A DNA stretch of 8,164 nucleotides, from positions 1 through 8,164 of the forward strand of contig JBKPCD010000064.1 of the NCBI GenBank assembly GCA_046727175.1. Direction: 5' to 3'. Origin of the DNA: JBKPCD01 sp046727175. Its GTDB lineage: Bacteria; Acidobacteriota; Vicinamibacteria; Vicinamibacterales; 2-12-FULL-66-21. The notes under the pieces were generated by a model. That model made no database searches and was not told where the DNA came from. It saw only the letters and a list, made by a program, of their open reading frames with translations. The position numbers and the translations under genes are program-made. This document shows, piece by piece, positions 1-5,700 of the stretch (position 1 is its first letter; every line of letters begins with the position of its first letter).

Positions 1-91
1 GAATATGCCCGGCCCGGCCGATGAATCACCGACCTTGAAGCTGGGGCGTGAGCCGCTTGACACCGACCCAATCGCATCGGATAGTGCGCGC

Positions 92-685
92 ATGGAGCTC
101 ACTCGACGCGATCTTCTCGATCTCGCGATCCGCGCTGCCGCTCTGCCCGGTGCCGCTCAGTTCCTCCAGGCCTGGTTGAGCGCGGCCCCGCGACAGCAGC
201 ATGGAACGATCGTTCAGGCGCCACCCGAGCCGCTGTTTCTGCGCGACTACCAGCCGAGATTCTTTGACGCCGAAGACTTCGAGGCGCTGAGCGCGTTCAC
301 CGAGATTCTGATTCCCACGGATGACTCGCCAGGCGCGCGCGAGGCGCATTGCGCGCACTACATCGATTTCGTGTTGCAGGCGGCAGCCGAGCACGCGCCG
401 GAGATGCAGAAACAGTGGTACGCCGCGATGGCCACGCTGAGGGCCGCGGGGTTCCACAAGGCTGACCCGAAGGGGCGCGCCGCGCTCGTCGAAGCGATGG
501 CGAACCCGGAACGCAACCGCACGGCGACGCATCCGGCGTATTCCGCGTACCGCCTGATCAAGCAGCAGAACACGTTCGCGTTCTACACGTCGCGCGCGGG
601 CATGATCGAGACCCTCGACTATCGCGGGAACACGTACAACCTGACGTTCCCCGCGTGCGATCATCCGGAGCATCAGGTCGTCTGA
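92..685 (+). CDS. Gluconate 2-dehydrogenase subunit 3 family protein (Tat-exported small subunit of an FAD sugar dehydrogenase)
   Basis: This is the small subunit that accompanies GMC-type periplasmic sugar dehydrogenases (gluconate, glucose, fructose and glucoside-3-dehydrogenase types). It has no active site of its own. In studied relatives it carries the Tat signal and exports the flavoprotein subunit with it. From ATG 92 the product is 197 aa. A twin-arginine motif TRRDLL (residues 4-9) is followed by a rather weak hydrophobic stretch (to about 29). Then comes the family core: FFDAEDFEALSAFTEILIP (58-76), and the C-terminal YRGNTYNLTFPACDHPEH (177-194), which is very typical of the family. 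The reading frame stays open to an ATG at position 5 and to the window edge, so a longer start (226 aa) is possible. I chose 92 because it places RR at residues 5-6, although no strong ribosome site is visible there. The catalytic subunit follows 82 bp downstream. Family call is solid; substrate unknown. Confidence 0.85.
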   Translation: MELTRRDLLDLAIRAAALPGAAQFLQAWLSAAPRQQHGTIVQAPPEPLFLRDYQPRFFDAEDFEALSAFTEILIPTDDSPGAREAHCAHYIDFVLQAAAEHAPEMQKQWYAAMATLRAAGFHKADPKGRAALVEAMANPERNRTATHPAYSAYRLIKQQNTFAFYTSRAGMIETLDYRGNTYNLTFPACDHPEHQVV

Positions 686-691
686 TAGAAC

Positions 692-750
692 CGTAGGACG
701 CGGCTTCAAGCCGCGCCAGGTTGGCGCGGTCTGAAGACCGGCGCTCCACA
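692..750. repeat. Bipartite intergenic palindromic repeat (copy 1)
   Basis: Between the two dehydrogenase subunit genes there is a 59-bp imperfect palindrome that can fold several ways. GCGGCTT (700-706) pairs perfectly with AAGCCGC (708-714). GCGCCA (713-718) pairs with TGGCGC (722-727) around a GGT loop. CGGTCT (727-732) pairs with AGACCG (735-740) around GA. The outer ends (GTAGGACGC... and ...GCGCTCCACA) are also roughly complementary, so the whole can form one long stem or a set of small hairpins. The right half resembles the palindrome at 2524-2557 and the partial copy at 8145-8164. There is no T-run, so it is not a classical terminator. Inside a probable operon it could act as an mRNA processing or stability element. 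Confidence 0.75.
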
Positions 751-767
751 AGTAGCAACGGGACTCA

Positions 768-2516
768 ATGCGACAGACATACGACGCGATCATCGTCGGC
801 TCCGGTGCGTGCGGCGGGTGGGCTGCGATGGAGCTCACGAAAGCGGGCTTCAAGGTCTTGATGCTGGAAGCGGGATCCCGCGTCGAGCCAGCGCGGGACT
901 TCCATCACACTTTCCTTTACCAGATGGAGTATCGCGGGCAGGGCAAGCCTGGACTGTTGCGCCGCTACTCGGGCAGCGAGCGAAACTACCGGATCATGAT
1001 CGACAACGAGGAGAATCCGTACACGACCTCGCCCGAGACGGTCTATCGCTGGGGTCGATCGCGATGTCTCGGCGGTCGAACGCTCCATTGGGCGCGCGCG
1101 ACGGATCGCATGGCGGACTACGAATTCAAGGCCGCGTCGCGCGACGGCTACGGGATGGACTGGGCCGTGACGTACGCCGACATGAAGCCATACTACGATC
1201 GCGTGGAAAGCTTCATCGGCGTCAGCGGTGCCGTCGAAGGCCTGCCTCAATTCCCTGACGGTCCTTTTCTGCCGCCCATGCCGCTCAGCTGCGCGGAGGC
1301 GATCTTCACCGCGGCGTGCAAGAGCCTCGGATGGCGGTCGACGCACAGGCGGCTCGCGCAGCTGACACGCGCGCACAACGGCCGGCCGCCGTGTCACTAC
1401 TGCGGCAACTGCGTGAATGGCTGCGACGTCGGGGCGATGTTCAACCCGATCGCCGTGACGCTTCCACCGGCGCTGGCAACCGGCAGTCTCGAGATCCGGA
1501 CCGACAGCGTCGTCGCACGCGTGCGTATGAGCAGTGAGAACCGCGCGCAAGGGGTGACCTACATCGAGCGCTACACGACGAAGTCGGTCGATGTCGACGC
1601 GAAGTACGTCGTGCTCGCCGCGTCCACGCTCGAGAACACGCGGCTGCTGCTACTTTCCGCCAGAGGTGGTCTCGCGAACTCGAGCGGAACGCTCGGGCAG
1701 TACATGATGGACCAGGTTGGCGGCGGCGGCGTCAGTGGCATCCTGCCGAAGCTGCGCGGAGGACCGAGCCGACTGGACGACGGGAAGGCGGGCGGGATTA
1801 CGATTCCAAACTTCCAGAACATCGACAAGAGGACCGAGCGCAAGGACTTCATCCGCGGGTACGTGATGAATGCGACCGGTGGCCAGACCGAGTACCCGCA
1901 GTTCGCCGAGCGCCTGCCCGGATACGGATCGGAGTGGAAGAAGGAGGTCAAGAGCCGGTACGTCGCGCAGGCGCGCGTGTGGAACGCAGGAGCCGAGATG
2001 CTGGCACGCAAGGAGAACTTCGTCGAGCTCGATCCCGAAGTCAAGGATCGCTGGGGCATCCCGGTCCTGAAGATCCACTTCACGCACAGCGACAACGACC
2101 ACAAGTTGATCGAGGATTTCCAGCAGCGCGCCGAGGAGCTGTTTCGCAAGGCGGGCGGGGAAGTGATGCCGACCGCTCCCGTCGCGCCAGCCGGATTCCC
2201 TGGCGGGCCGGGCTCGCCAGACGCAGGTCCGACCCGCGGACGATCGAATGAACCCGCGAGCGGCGCTGCTGCAGCGCGACTGCGACGACCGCTCGGCGGA
2301 TCGATTCACGAGGTTGGCACCGCGCGGATGAGCGTCAGTCCAAAGGACGGCGTCCTCAATTCATTCTGTCAGACCCACGACATCCCCAACCTGTACCTGT
2401 TCGGCGGCAATGCGTTTCCCTCGACTGGAGACAAGCACCCCACACTGACGATGATGGCGCTCACGGCGCGCGGGTGCGATCATTTGCTGGAAATAGCGAA
2501 GGGGAAGACGGTTTGA
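768..2516 (+). CDS. GMC-family FAD-dependent oxidoreductase (sugar dehydrogenase catalytic subunit)
   Basis: This is a 582-aa flavoprotein of the glucose-methanol-choline family, probably oxidising a sugar or glycoside hydroxyl and passing electrons to a cytochrome or quinone. The N-terminal Rossmann motif is IIVGSGACGGWAA (residues 8-20), with the ADP-ribose acid in LMLEAG (31-36). A second FAD-contact region is RCLGGRTLHW (99-108). The C-terminal GMC signature includes HEVGTARM (514-521) and NLYLFGGNAFPSTGDKHPTLT (541-561). His514 and His557 are the expected catalytic pair. Four cysteines, C209, C212, C215 and C219, lie in CHYCGNCVNGC, as in the dehydrogenase branch of the family. A Pro/Gly/Ala-rich stretch (about 466-508) interrupts the fold just before His514. 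There is no signal peptide, so export probably depends on the Tat-bearing subunit encoded 82 bp upstream. The ribosome site is weak (GGGA about 5 nt before ATG). No cytochrome subunit is in the window. Glucoside-3-dehydrogenase activity is possible but unproven. Confidence 0.92.
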   Translation: MRQTYDAIIVGSGACGGWAAMELTKAGFKVLMLEAGSRVEPARDFHHTFLYQMEYRGQGKPGLLRRYSGSERNYRIMIDNEENPYTTSPETVYRWGRSRCLGGRTLHWARATDRMADYEFKAASRDGYGMDWAVTYADMKPYYDRVESFIGVSGAVEGLPQFPDGPFLPPMPLSCAEAIFTAACKSLGWRSTHRRLAQLTRAHNGRPPCHYCGNCVNGCDVGAMFNPIAVTLPPALATGSLEIRTDSVVARVRMSSENRAQGVTYIERYTTKSVDVDAKYVVLAASTLENTRLLLLSARGGLANSSGTLGQYMMDQVGGGGVSGILPKLRGGPSRLDDGKAGGITIPNFQNIDKRTERKDFIRGYVMNATGGQTEYPQFAERLPGYGSEWKKEVKSRYVAQARVWNAGAEMLARKENFVELDPEVKDRWGIPVLKIHFTHSDNDHKLIEDFQQRAEELFRKAGGEVMPTAPVAPAGFPGGPGSPDAGPTRGRSNEPASGAAAARLRRPLGGSIHEVGTARMSVSPKDGVLNSFCQTHDIPNLYLFGGNAFPSTGDKHPTLTMMALTARGCDHLLEIAKGKTV

Positions 2517-2523
2517 CGCTGGA

Positions 2524-2557
2524 TGTAGAGCGGCGTCTTTGAAGACCCCGCCCTACA
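2524..2557. repeat. 34-bp palindromic repeat between convergent genes (copy 2; possible bidirectional terminator)
   Basis: The left arm TGTAGAGCGGCGTCTTT (2524-2540) and the right arm GAAGACCCCGCCCTACA (2541-2557) are complementary at 14 of 17 positions. It begins 7 bp after the GMC stop codon and ends 17 bp before the NIPSNAP stop codon on the opposite strand. Both transcripts would therefore end in a GC-rich hairpin. There is no clear U-tract on the plus side; TTATTTAA lies further right. It shares the GTCTT...AAGAC core and GGCG/CGCC shoulders with the elements at 692-750 and 8145-8164, so it is better read as a dispersed repeat that may be used as a terminator or 3' stabiliser. Confidence 0.8.
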
Positions 2558-2574
2558 GATCGATCCGATGCACG

Positions 2575-3018
2575 TTATTTAAGCGGCGAATAATCCGTCG
2601 CCGTCACGAACACCGACTCCGCTTTCGTGACGATCTTGCCTTGCGCTTCCGATTCCGTCCTTGCTTTCTGCCAGTCCGGGTCCGCCTGAAAAGCCGCCCA
2701 GTTCGCCTTGGCCGCCTCGCGGCTCGGGTGTTCGAGGATGTAGATGAGCGTGTTGCCGGCGAGCGGAGGATCCATGGGCGTCCAGTAGCCGACGCTCTTC
2801 ATTCCGTGTCTGTCGAAGTACTTCATCGTGTGGTTGCGGAACCGCGCGTTCAATGCGTCCAGCTTGCCCTCAGGGGTGGTATAGGTCCGAATTTCGTAGA
2901 CCTTGCCGCCCTGCTGCGCGTGTAGCGCAACGCTCGGCACGGACAACCGGCCGACGAGGAATCCTGTGAAGACCAGCAACGAGCCGACGAGTAAACGGGA
3001 TGAGTACGCTCTGAGCAT
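2575..3018 (-). CDS. NIPSNAP family protein with N-terminal export signal or membrane anchor
   Basis: The product is 147 aa. It starts with a hydrophobic segment (residues about 8-25, RLLVGSLLVFTGFLVGRL) and an Ala-X-Ala-like site ALHA before QQGG (31-38), indicating export or an N-terminal anchor. The rest is a single small ferredoxin-like alpha/beta-barrel domain of the NIPSNAP type: YEIRTYTTPEGK (41-52), FDRHGMKSVGYWTP (68-81), LIYILEH (91-97), and an aromatic segment NWAAFQADPDW (106-116). The biochemical role of bacterial NIPSNAP proteins is not established; they belong to the dimeric alpha/beta-barrel superfamily. An AAAGGA ribosome site sits roughly 10 nt upstream of the ATG. It lies 124 bp downstream of the co-oriented hydrolase, so the two may be co-transcribed. 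It converges with the GMC gene over a palindromic repeat. Family assignment is confident; function is unknown. Confidence 0.88.
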   Translation of the reverse strand: MLRAYSSRLLVGSLLVFTGFLVGRLSVPSVALHAQQGGKVYEIRTYTTPEGKLDALNARFRNHTMKYFDRHGMKSVGYWTPMDPPLAGNTLIYILEHPSREAAKANWAAFQADPDWQKARTESEAQGKIVTKAESVFVTATDYSPLK

Positions 3019-3060
3019 TTCGAGTCGATCCTTTCTGTTTCAGCGACTGCCCACGTTGAC

Positions 3061-3110
3061 GGAGGAGACGGAGCGCACGGAACACGCTTTCACCGCGGAT
3101 CTCCGCCTCC
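3061..3110. other. GGAGG/CTCC inverted repeat in the hydrolase-NIPSNAP gap
   Basis: GGAGG (3061-3065) plus CGGAG (3069-3073) are together complementary to CTCCGCCTCC (3101-3110), with a 3-nt bulge and a loop of about 27 nt. It lies in the 124-bp gap upstream of the NIPSNAP gene and downstream of the hydrolase gene, both on the minus strand. There is no U-run, so it is not a classical terminator. It could be mRNA structure in an operon spacer, or a remnant of a degenerate purine-rich intergenic repeat. Function is unknown. Confidence 0.35.
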
Positions 3111-3142
3111 TCGGACGCGGCTGACTATTCTAGCCGCTCTCC

Positions 3143-4096
3143 TCACTGCGAAGGAGGCTTGGTCAACAGTCCCCGCGCCCGCAACCAATTCATCAACAAC
3201 GTCGGCCAGGCACTGAGCGATGGATCGTTGAGCGCGAGACCGACTCCGTGAGGGCCGTTCTCGAAGATGTGCAGCTCCGCCGGCACGCCGGCCTTCTTCA
3301 GCGCGAGGTAGAACCGGACGCTGTTTTCCGCGGGCACGACATTGTCGGCGGTCGTGTGAAACAGAAACGTGGGCGGCGTCTGTGCGGTGACGCGGAGATC
3401 GTTCGAGAGCTCCTCGAGAAGCTTCGGGTCCGGTTTCTCGCCCAGCAGGTTTTTGACGGACCCCGCAGCGGCGATTGCCGGATCGGTCGAGATCACGGGA
3501 TAACCCAGAATCAGGAAATCCGGTCGGCTGCTCCAGCGTTCGATTGCATCCGCCGCATTGCCCTTACCATCATCGAAGTGCGTGCCGGCTGTTGCAGCGA
3601 GATGACCGCCAGCGGAAAAACCGATCATGCCGATACGGTTCGGCAGTACGCCGAGCTCCTGTGCGCGGCTTCGCAGGAGACGAATCGCACGCTGAGCATC
3701 GCCCAGCTCGATTGGGTGATGGTATCGAGGACCGAGTCGATATCTCAGGATCGCGGCGGTCACGCCCATGGAGTTGAAGAACGCGGCGACCTGACGTCCT
3801 TCATGATCCATTGCCAGGTTCTGATAACCGCCGCCAGGGACGATGACGATTGCGGTTCCCGACAACATCCGCGCAGCCGGATAGATCGAGACCGCAGGTT
3901 TGTCCGCGATCGTGTCGCCGAGACTGCCAGGTGCGCCGTTCGGCCAGAGCAGGATCTCTTCCTTACCGGTATCGATCGGGATGCCGCCGCCTCGCTGACC
4001 GCCTGCCGCAGGCGCCGGAGCGCTGGGCTGTGGCGTCTGAGCCTCGCATCCGATGGTCACCAGCAGCAGTGACCCTCCGAGAAAGAGCCGGTTCAT
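3143..4096 (-). CDS. Secreted or lipoprotein alpha/beta hydrolase (BD-FAE / acetyl-xylan-esterase-like)
   Basis: This is a 317-aa serine esterase of the alpha/beta-hydrolase superfamily, probably deacylating plant-type glycans outside the cytoplasm. The N-terminus MNRLFLGGSLLLVTIGC looks like a lipoprotein signal with Cys17, although Thr at -3 is atypical. A Pro/Ala/Gly linker (about 20-40) follows. Catalytic features are the oxyanion loop VPGGGYQ (86-92), the nucleophile Ser161 in GFSAGGH, Asp251 in TTADNVVP and His283 in ENGPHGVG. Spacing and length fit the BD-FAE group (bifunctional feruloyl and acetyl-xylan esterases), but substrate cannot be fixed. The frame is open upstream to 4315. I chose ATG 4096 because AGGAGG (4108-4103) lies 6 nt before it and the signal sequence begins there. 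The ATG at 4120 would only add MKRIRRIS and has a weaker case. It is divergent from the second esterase and possibly co-transcribed with the NIPSNAP gene. Confidence 0.88.
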   Translation of the reverse strand: MNRLFLGGSLLLVTIGCEAQTPQPSAPAPAAGGQRGGGIPIDTGKEEILLWPNGAPGSLGDTIADKPAVSIYPAARMLSGTAIVIVPGGGYQNLAMDHEGRQVAAFFNSMGVTAAILRYRLGPRYHHPIELGDAQRAIRLLRSRAQELGVLPNRIGMIGFSAGGHLAATAGTHFDDGKGNAADAIERWSSRPDFLILGYPVISTDPAIAAAGSVKNLLGEKPDPKLLEELSNDLRVTAQTPPTFLFHTTADNVVPAENSVRFYLALKKAGVPAELHIFENGPHGVGLALNDPSLSAWPTLLMNWLRARGLLTKPPSQ

Positions 4097-4102
4097 AGAG
4101 AT

Positions 4103-4108
4103 CCTCCT
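4103..4108 (-). promoter_or_regulatory. Strong ribosome binding site deciding the start of the lipoprotein hydrolase
   Basis: Read on the minus strand this is AGGAGG, 6 nt before the ATG at 4096. It supports that start over the upstream in-frame ATGs at 4120 and 4315. Confidence 0.75.
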
Positions 4109-4220
4109 GATCCGCTTCATCCCTCCAGATCCGCGTTTCTCCAACGAGGTTCGTATATTACTCTTATGCTTTTGTGGCCGCGGCCGCGGTGCGGTCGCAG
4201 CAGTCAAATTCGAATCCAGC

Positions 4221-4226
4221 GAGGTG
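4221..4226 (+). promoter_or_regulatory. Ribosome binding site deciding the start of the E-set esterase
   Basis: GAGGTG lies 6 nt before the ATG at 4233, directly ahead of a clean signal peptide. It argues against the upstream in-frame ATG at 4053, which lies inside the divergent hydrolase gene. Confidence 0.65.
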
Positions 4227-4232
4227 CACGTC

Positions 4233-5483
4233 ATGGTGCGACGAATCTGGAGCGTGCTCGTCTCGCTCGCACTGATTGTCGGCGCGAGTGCGAAGCACGC
4301 TGCAGCGCAAGGCACTGGACAGGCCGGCCGGGGCGGCGGACGCGGCGGTCCGCAATACGTCTCACCCGAGATCGGCGCCGATCGTAGGGTGACGTTCCGC
4401 TACATCGCGCCCAACGCGAAGGAAGTCTACGTCAGCGGTGAGTTGGACGGTGAGCGTCACGCCATGACGAAGGACGAAGCAGGGATGTGGACCGTGACAA
4501 TCGGGCCGCTGCCGCCGGACATCTACACGTACTCGTTCAACATTGACGGCGTTACCGCGCTCGATCCCCGCAATCCGAACACCAAACTCGGATACGGCAC
4601 CTTCGGTCCCGTGAGCGTTGTTCAGGTTCCGGGTGATGGCCCGCAGTTCTACGACGTCAAGCCGGTACCGCACGGCGAAGTCCGCATTCATCCGTACGAG
4701 TCCAGGACGATGGGTGTGGCGCGGACGATGTGGGTGTACACGCCGCCCGGCTACGACAAGGGAAAGGACTTTCCTGTTCTCTATCTGCTGCACGGCGCCG
4801 GAGACGTGGAGTCCGGCTGGACGTTGATCGGTCGAGCGAACACCATCCTCGATAACCTGATTGCCGACGGCACGGCGAAGCCGATGGTCATCGTGATGCC
4901 GCTCGGCCATTCGATTCAGAGCTGGTGGGCTGGTCCGTCGAAGACGTCGCCCAACGCGCCCGCTGGCCGCGGGAACGCTCCCGGTGGTGGCGCCGCGACG
5001 ACAGCGGGACAACCCGTGCCGCTGAACCTGTTCGCGAAGGATTTGCTCGACGATGTCATGCCGCTTGTCGAGAAGACCTACAAAGTGTCGACGAAGCCCG
5101 ACGATCGCGCAATCGGCGGTCTCTCGATGGGCGGGGGGCAGACGCAGAACATCGCGTTCAACCGTCCCGAGTTGTTTCGGTACATCGTGATTATGAGCGC
5201 CGGCGGCCAGAACGTCGTTCAGAGCTATCCGGATTTCTTCAAGAATCCAGCCGCGACCAATCGCCAGTTGAAGCTGTTGTGGATTGGGGTCGGAAAGGAC
5301 GACGCGCTCGCGGGGGGAGGCAGCAAGACGCTCGACGAGACGCTGACGAAGCACGGGATCGATCACGTCTACCGAGTCACCGAGGGTCGTCACGAATGGA
5401 CCGTGTGGCGCCATTACCTGTATGAAGTAGCGCCGCTGCTGTTCAAGGACCATGGCACCGTGCAGAAGAGCACGAGGCGGTAA
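4233..5483 (+). CDS. Secreted esterase with N-terminal E-set/CBM48-like domain (putative esterase / feruloyl-esterase type)
   Basis: The product is 416 aa. A signal peptide (MVRRIWSVLVSLALIVGASA, possible cleavage after residue 20 or after AAA25) is followed by a Gly/Arg-rich linker (26-40). An immunoglobulin-like E-set domain, as in CBM48, spans about 50-135 (VTFRYIAPNAKEVYVSGE, 53-70; MWTVTIGPLPPDIYTYSF, 85-102). The alpha/beta-hydrolase esterase domain covers about 150-405: YTPPGYDKGKDFPVLYLLHG (169-188), nucleophile Ser298 in GGLSMGGGQ, the probable acid Asp356 or Asp357 in GVGKDD, and His387 in EGRHEWTVWRHYL. This is the architecture of XynZ/IroE-like putative esterases often found with xylan- or feruloyl-related genes. 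A Gly/Ala/Pro-rich insertion (about 240-262) interrupts the domain. It is divergent from another secreted esterase, suggesting shared glycan substrates. Exact substrate (feruloyl, acetyl or other ester) is not determinable. Confidence 0.88.
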   Translation: MVRRIWSVLVSLALIVGASAKHAAAQGTGQAGRGGGRGGPQYVSPEIGADRRVTFRYIAPNAKEVYVSGELDGERHAMTKDEAGMWTVTIGPLPPDIYTYSFNIDGVTALDPRNPNTKLGYGTFGPVSVVQVPGDGPQFYDVKPVPHGEVRIHPYESRTMGVARTMWVYTPPGYDKGKDFPVLYLLHGAGDVESGWTLIGRANTILDNLIADGTAKPMVIVMPLGHSIQSWWAGPSKTSPNAPAGRGNAPGGGAATTAGQPVPLNLFAKDLLDDVMPLVEKTYKVSTKPDDRAIGGLSMGGGQTQNIAFNRPELFRYIVIMSAGGQNVVQSYPDFFKNPAATNRQLKLLWIGVGKDDALAGGGSKTLDETLTKHGIDHVYRVTEGRHEWTVWRHYLYEVAPLLFKDHGTVQKSTRR

Positions 5484-5501
5484 CAGGAACGGTTGTTCCT
5501 G
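5484..5501 (+). terminator. Perfect hairpin immediately after the esterase stop codon
   Basis: CAGGAAC (5484-5490) and GTTCCTG (5495-5501) form a perfect 7-bp stem with a GGTT loop, starting on the base after the TAA stop. No T-run follows, so it may be a 3' stabilising hairpin or a factor-assisted terminator rather than a classical intrinsic one. Confidence 0.5.
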
Positions 5502-5512
5502 ATGCAACATTC

Positions 5513-5547
5513 GGGCTTTGGGCTCATGGCTTTCGGCTGTGGGCCTC
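5513..5547 (+). repeat. Degenerate heptanucleotide tandem array, left arm
   Basis: There are five consecutive 7-bp units: GGGCTTT, GGGCTCA, TGGCTTT, CGGCTGT and GGGCCTC. GGC at positions 2-4 is kept in every unit. The units are roughly the reverse complement of the array at 5642-5669. This is non-coding DNA in the 217-bp spacer between the esterase and the oxidoreductase. Confidence 0.75.
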
Positions 5548-5641
5548 GCGAGAATCGCGGCGCAAAGATAAACGACGAGAGCTCCAGGCACCGTCAATCG
5601 ATCGAATCGTTGTCCGCCGCCAACTTCCGCAGGGCACGCCT

Positions 5642-5669
5642 AAAGCCCAAAGCCGTAAGCCCAGAGCCG
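5642..5669 (+). repeat. Degenerate heptanucleotide tandem array, right arm (inverted)
   Basis: There are four consecutive 7-bp units: AAAGCCC, AAAGCCG, TAAGCCC and AGAGCCG. Reverse-complemented they read CGGCTCT, GGGCTTA, CGGCTTT and GGGCTTT, close to the units at 5513-5547, so the two arrays form an imperfect inverted repeat around about 94 bp. Nothing recognisable was seen in the central 94 bp apart from the short palindrome TCGATCGA. Confidence 0.75.
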
Positions 5670-5688
5670 GCGTACCGCTTATCACCAC

Positions 5689-5694
5689 GGAGGA
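5689..5694 (+). promoter_or_regulatory. Ribosome binding site that supports a TTG start
   Basis: GGAGGA lies about 7 nt before TTG 5701. The first ATG (5716) would leave it too far away and would cut into the start of the Rossmann strand, so TTG is preferred. Confidence 0.75.
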
Positions 5695-5700
5695 TCAATC

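Larger units (their letters stand above)
4097..4232. promoter_or_regulatory. Divergent promoter region between two secreted esterase genes
   Basis: These 136 bp separate the start codons of two divergently transcribed esterases and must hold both 5' ends. The only AT-rich spot is GTATATTACTCTTATGCTTTT (4153-4173). It offers -10-like hexamers on both strands: TATATT (4154-4159) or TATGCT (4165-4170) on plus, and TAATAT (4160-4155) on minus. No convincing -35 is visible at standard spacing, so exact promoters are not assigned. A perfect 12-bp palindrome, CCGCGGCCGCGG (4178-4189), and a perfect 8-bp palindrome, ATTCGAAT (4208-4215), lie on the plus-gene side and could be operator sites. Confidence 0.4.

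Noticed and set aside
692..750. Intrinsic terminator separating two transcription units
   Set aside because: Strong stems but no T-run, and the flanking genes encode partner subunits expected to be co-expressed.
26..853. 275-aa antisense open frame opposite the dehydrogenase small subunit
   Set aside because: Arg-rich, no recognisable domain, and fully overlaps a well-supported gene; a product of high GC at third codon positions.
765..1550. 261-aa antisense open frame opposite the GMC gene
   Set aside because: It overlaps the strongly supported FAD-binding region and has Arg/Ala/His-rich composition without motifs.
4053..4232. 60-aa N-terminal extension of the E-set esterase
   Set aside because: It would run through the start of the divergent hydrolase, and the signal peptide and ribosome site both fit ATG 4233.
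4097..4315. 73-aa N-terminal extension of the lipoprotein hydrolase
   Set aside because: It would bury the signal sequence and overlap the divergent esterase; AGGAGG sits correctly before ATG 4096.
4362..5597. 411-aa antisense open frame opposite the E-set esterase
   Set aside because: It mirrors a gene with clear catalytic motifs; its own translation shows no domain, and its length is explained by GC-rich codon bias.
5513..5669. CRISPR array or insertion-sequence ends
   Set aside because: The repeats are contiguous 7-bp units without spacers, and no transposase or target-site duplication is visible.
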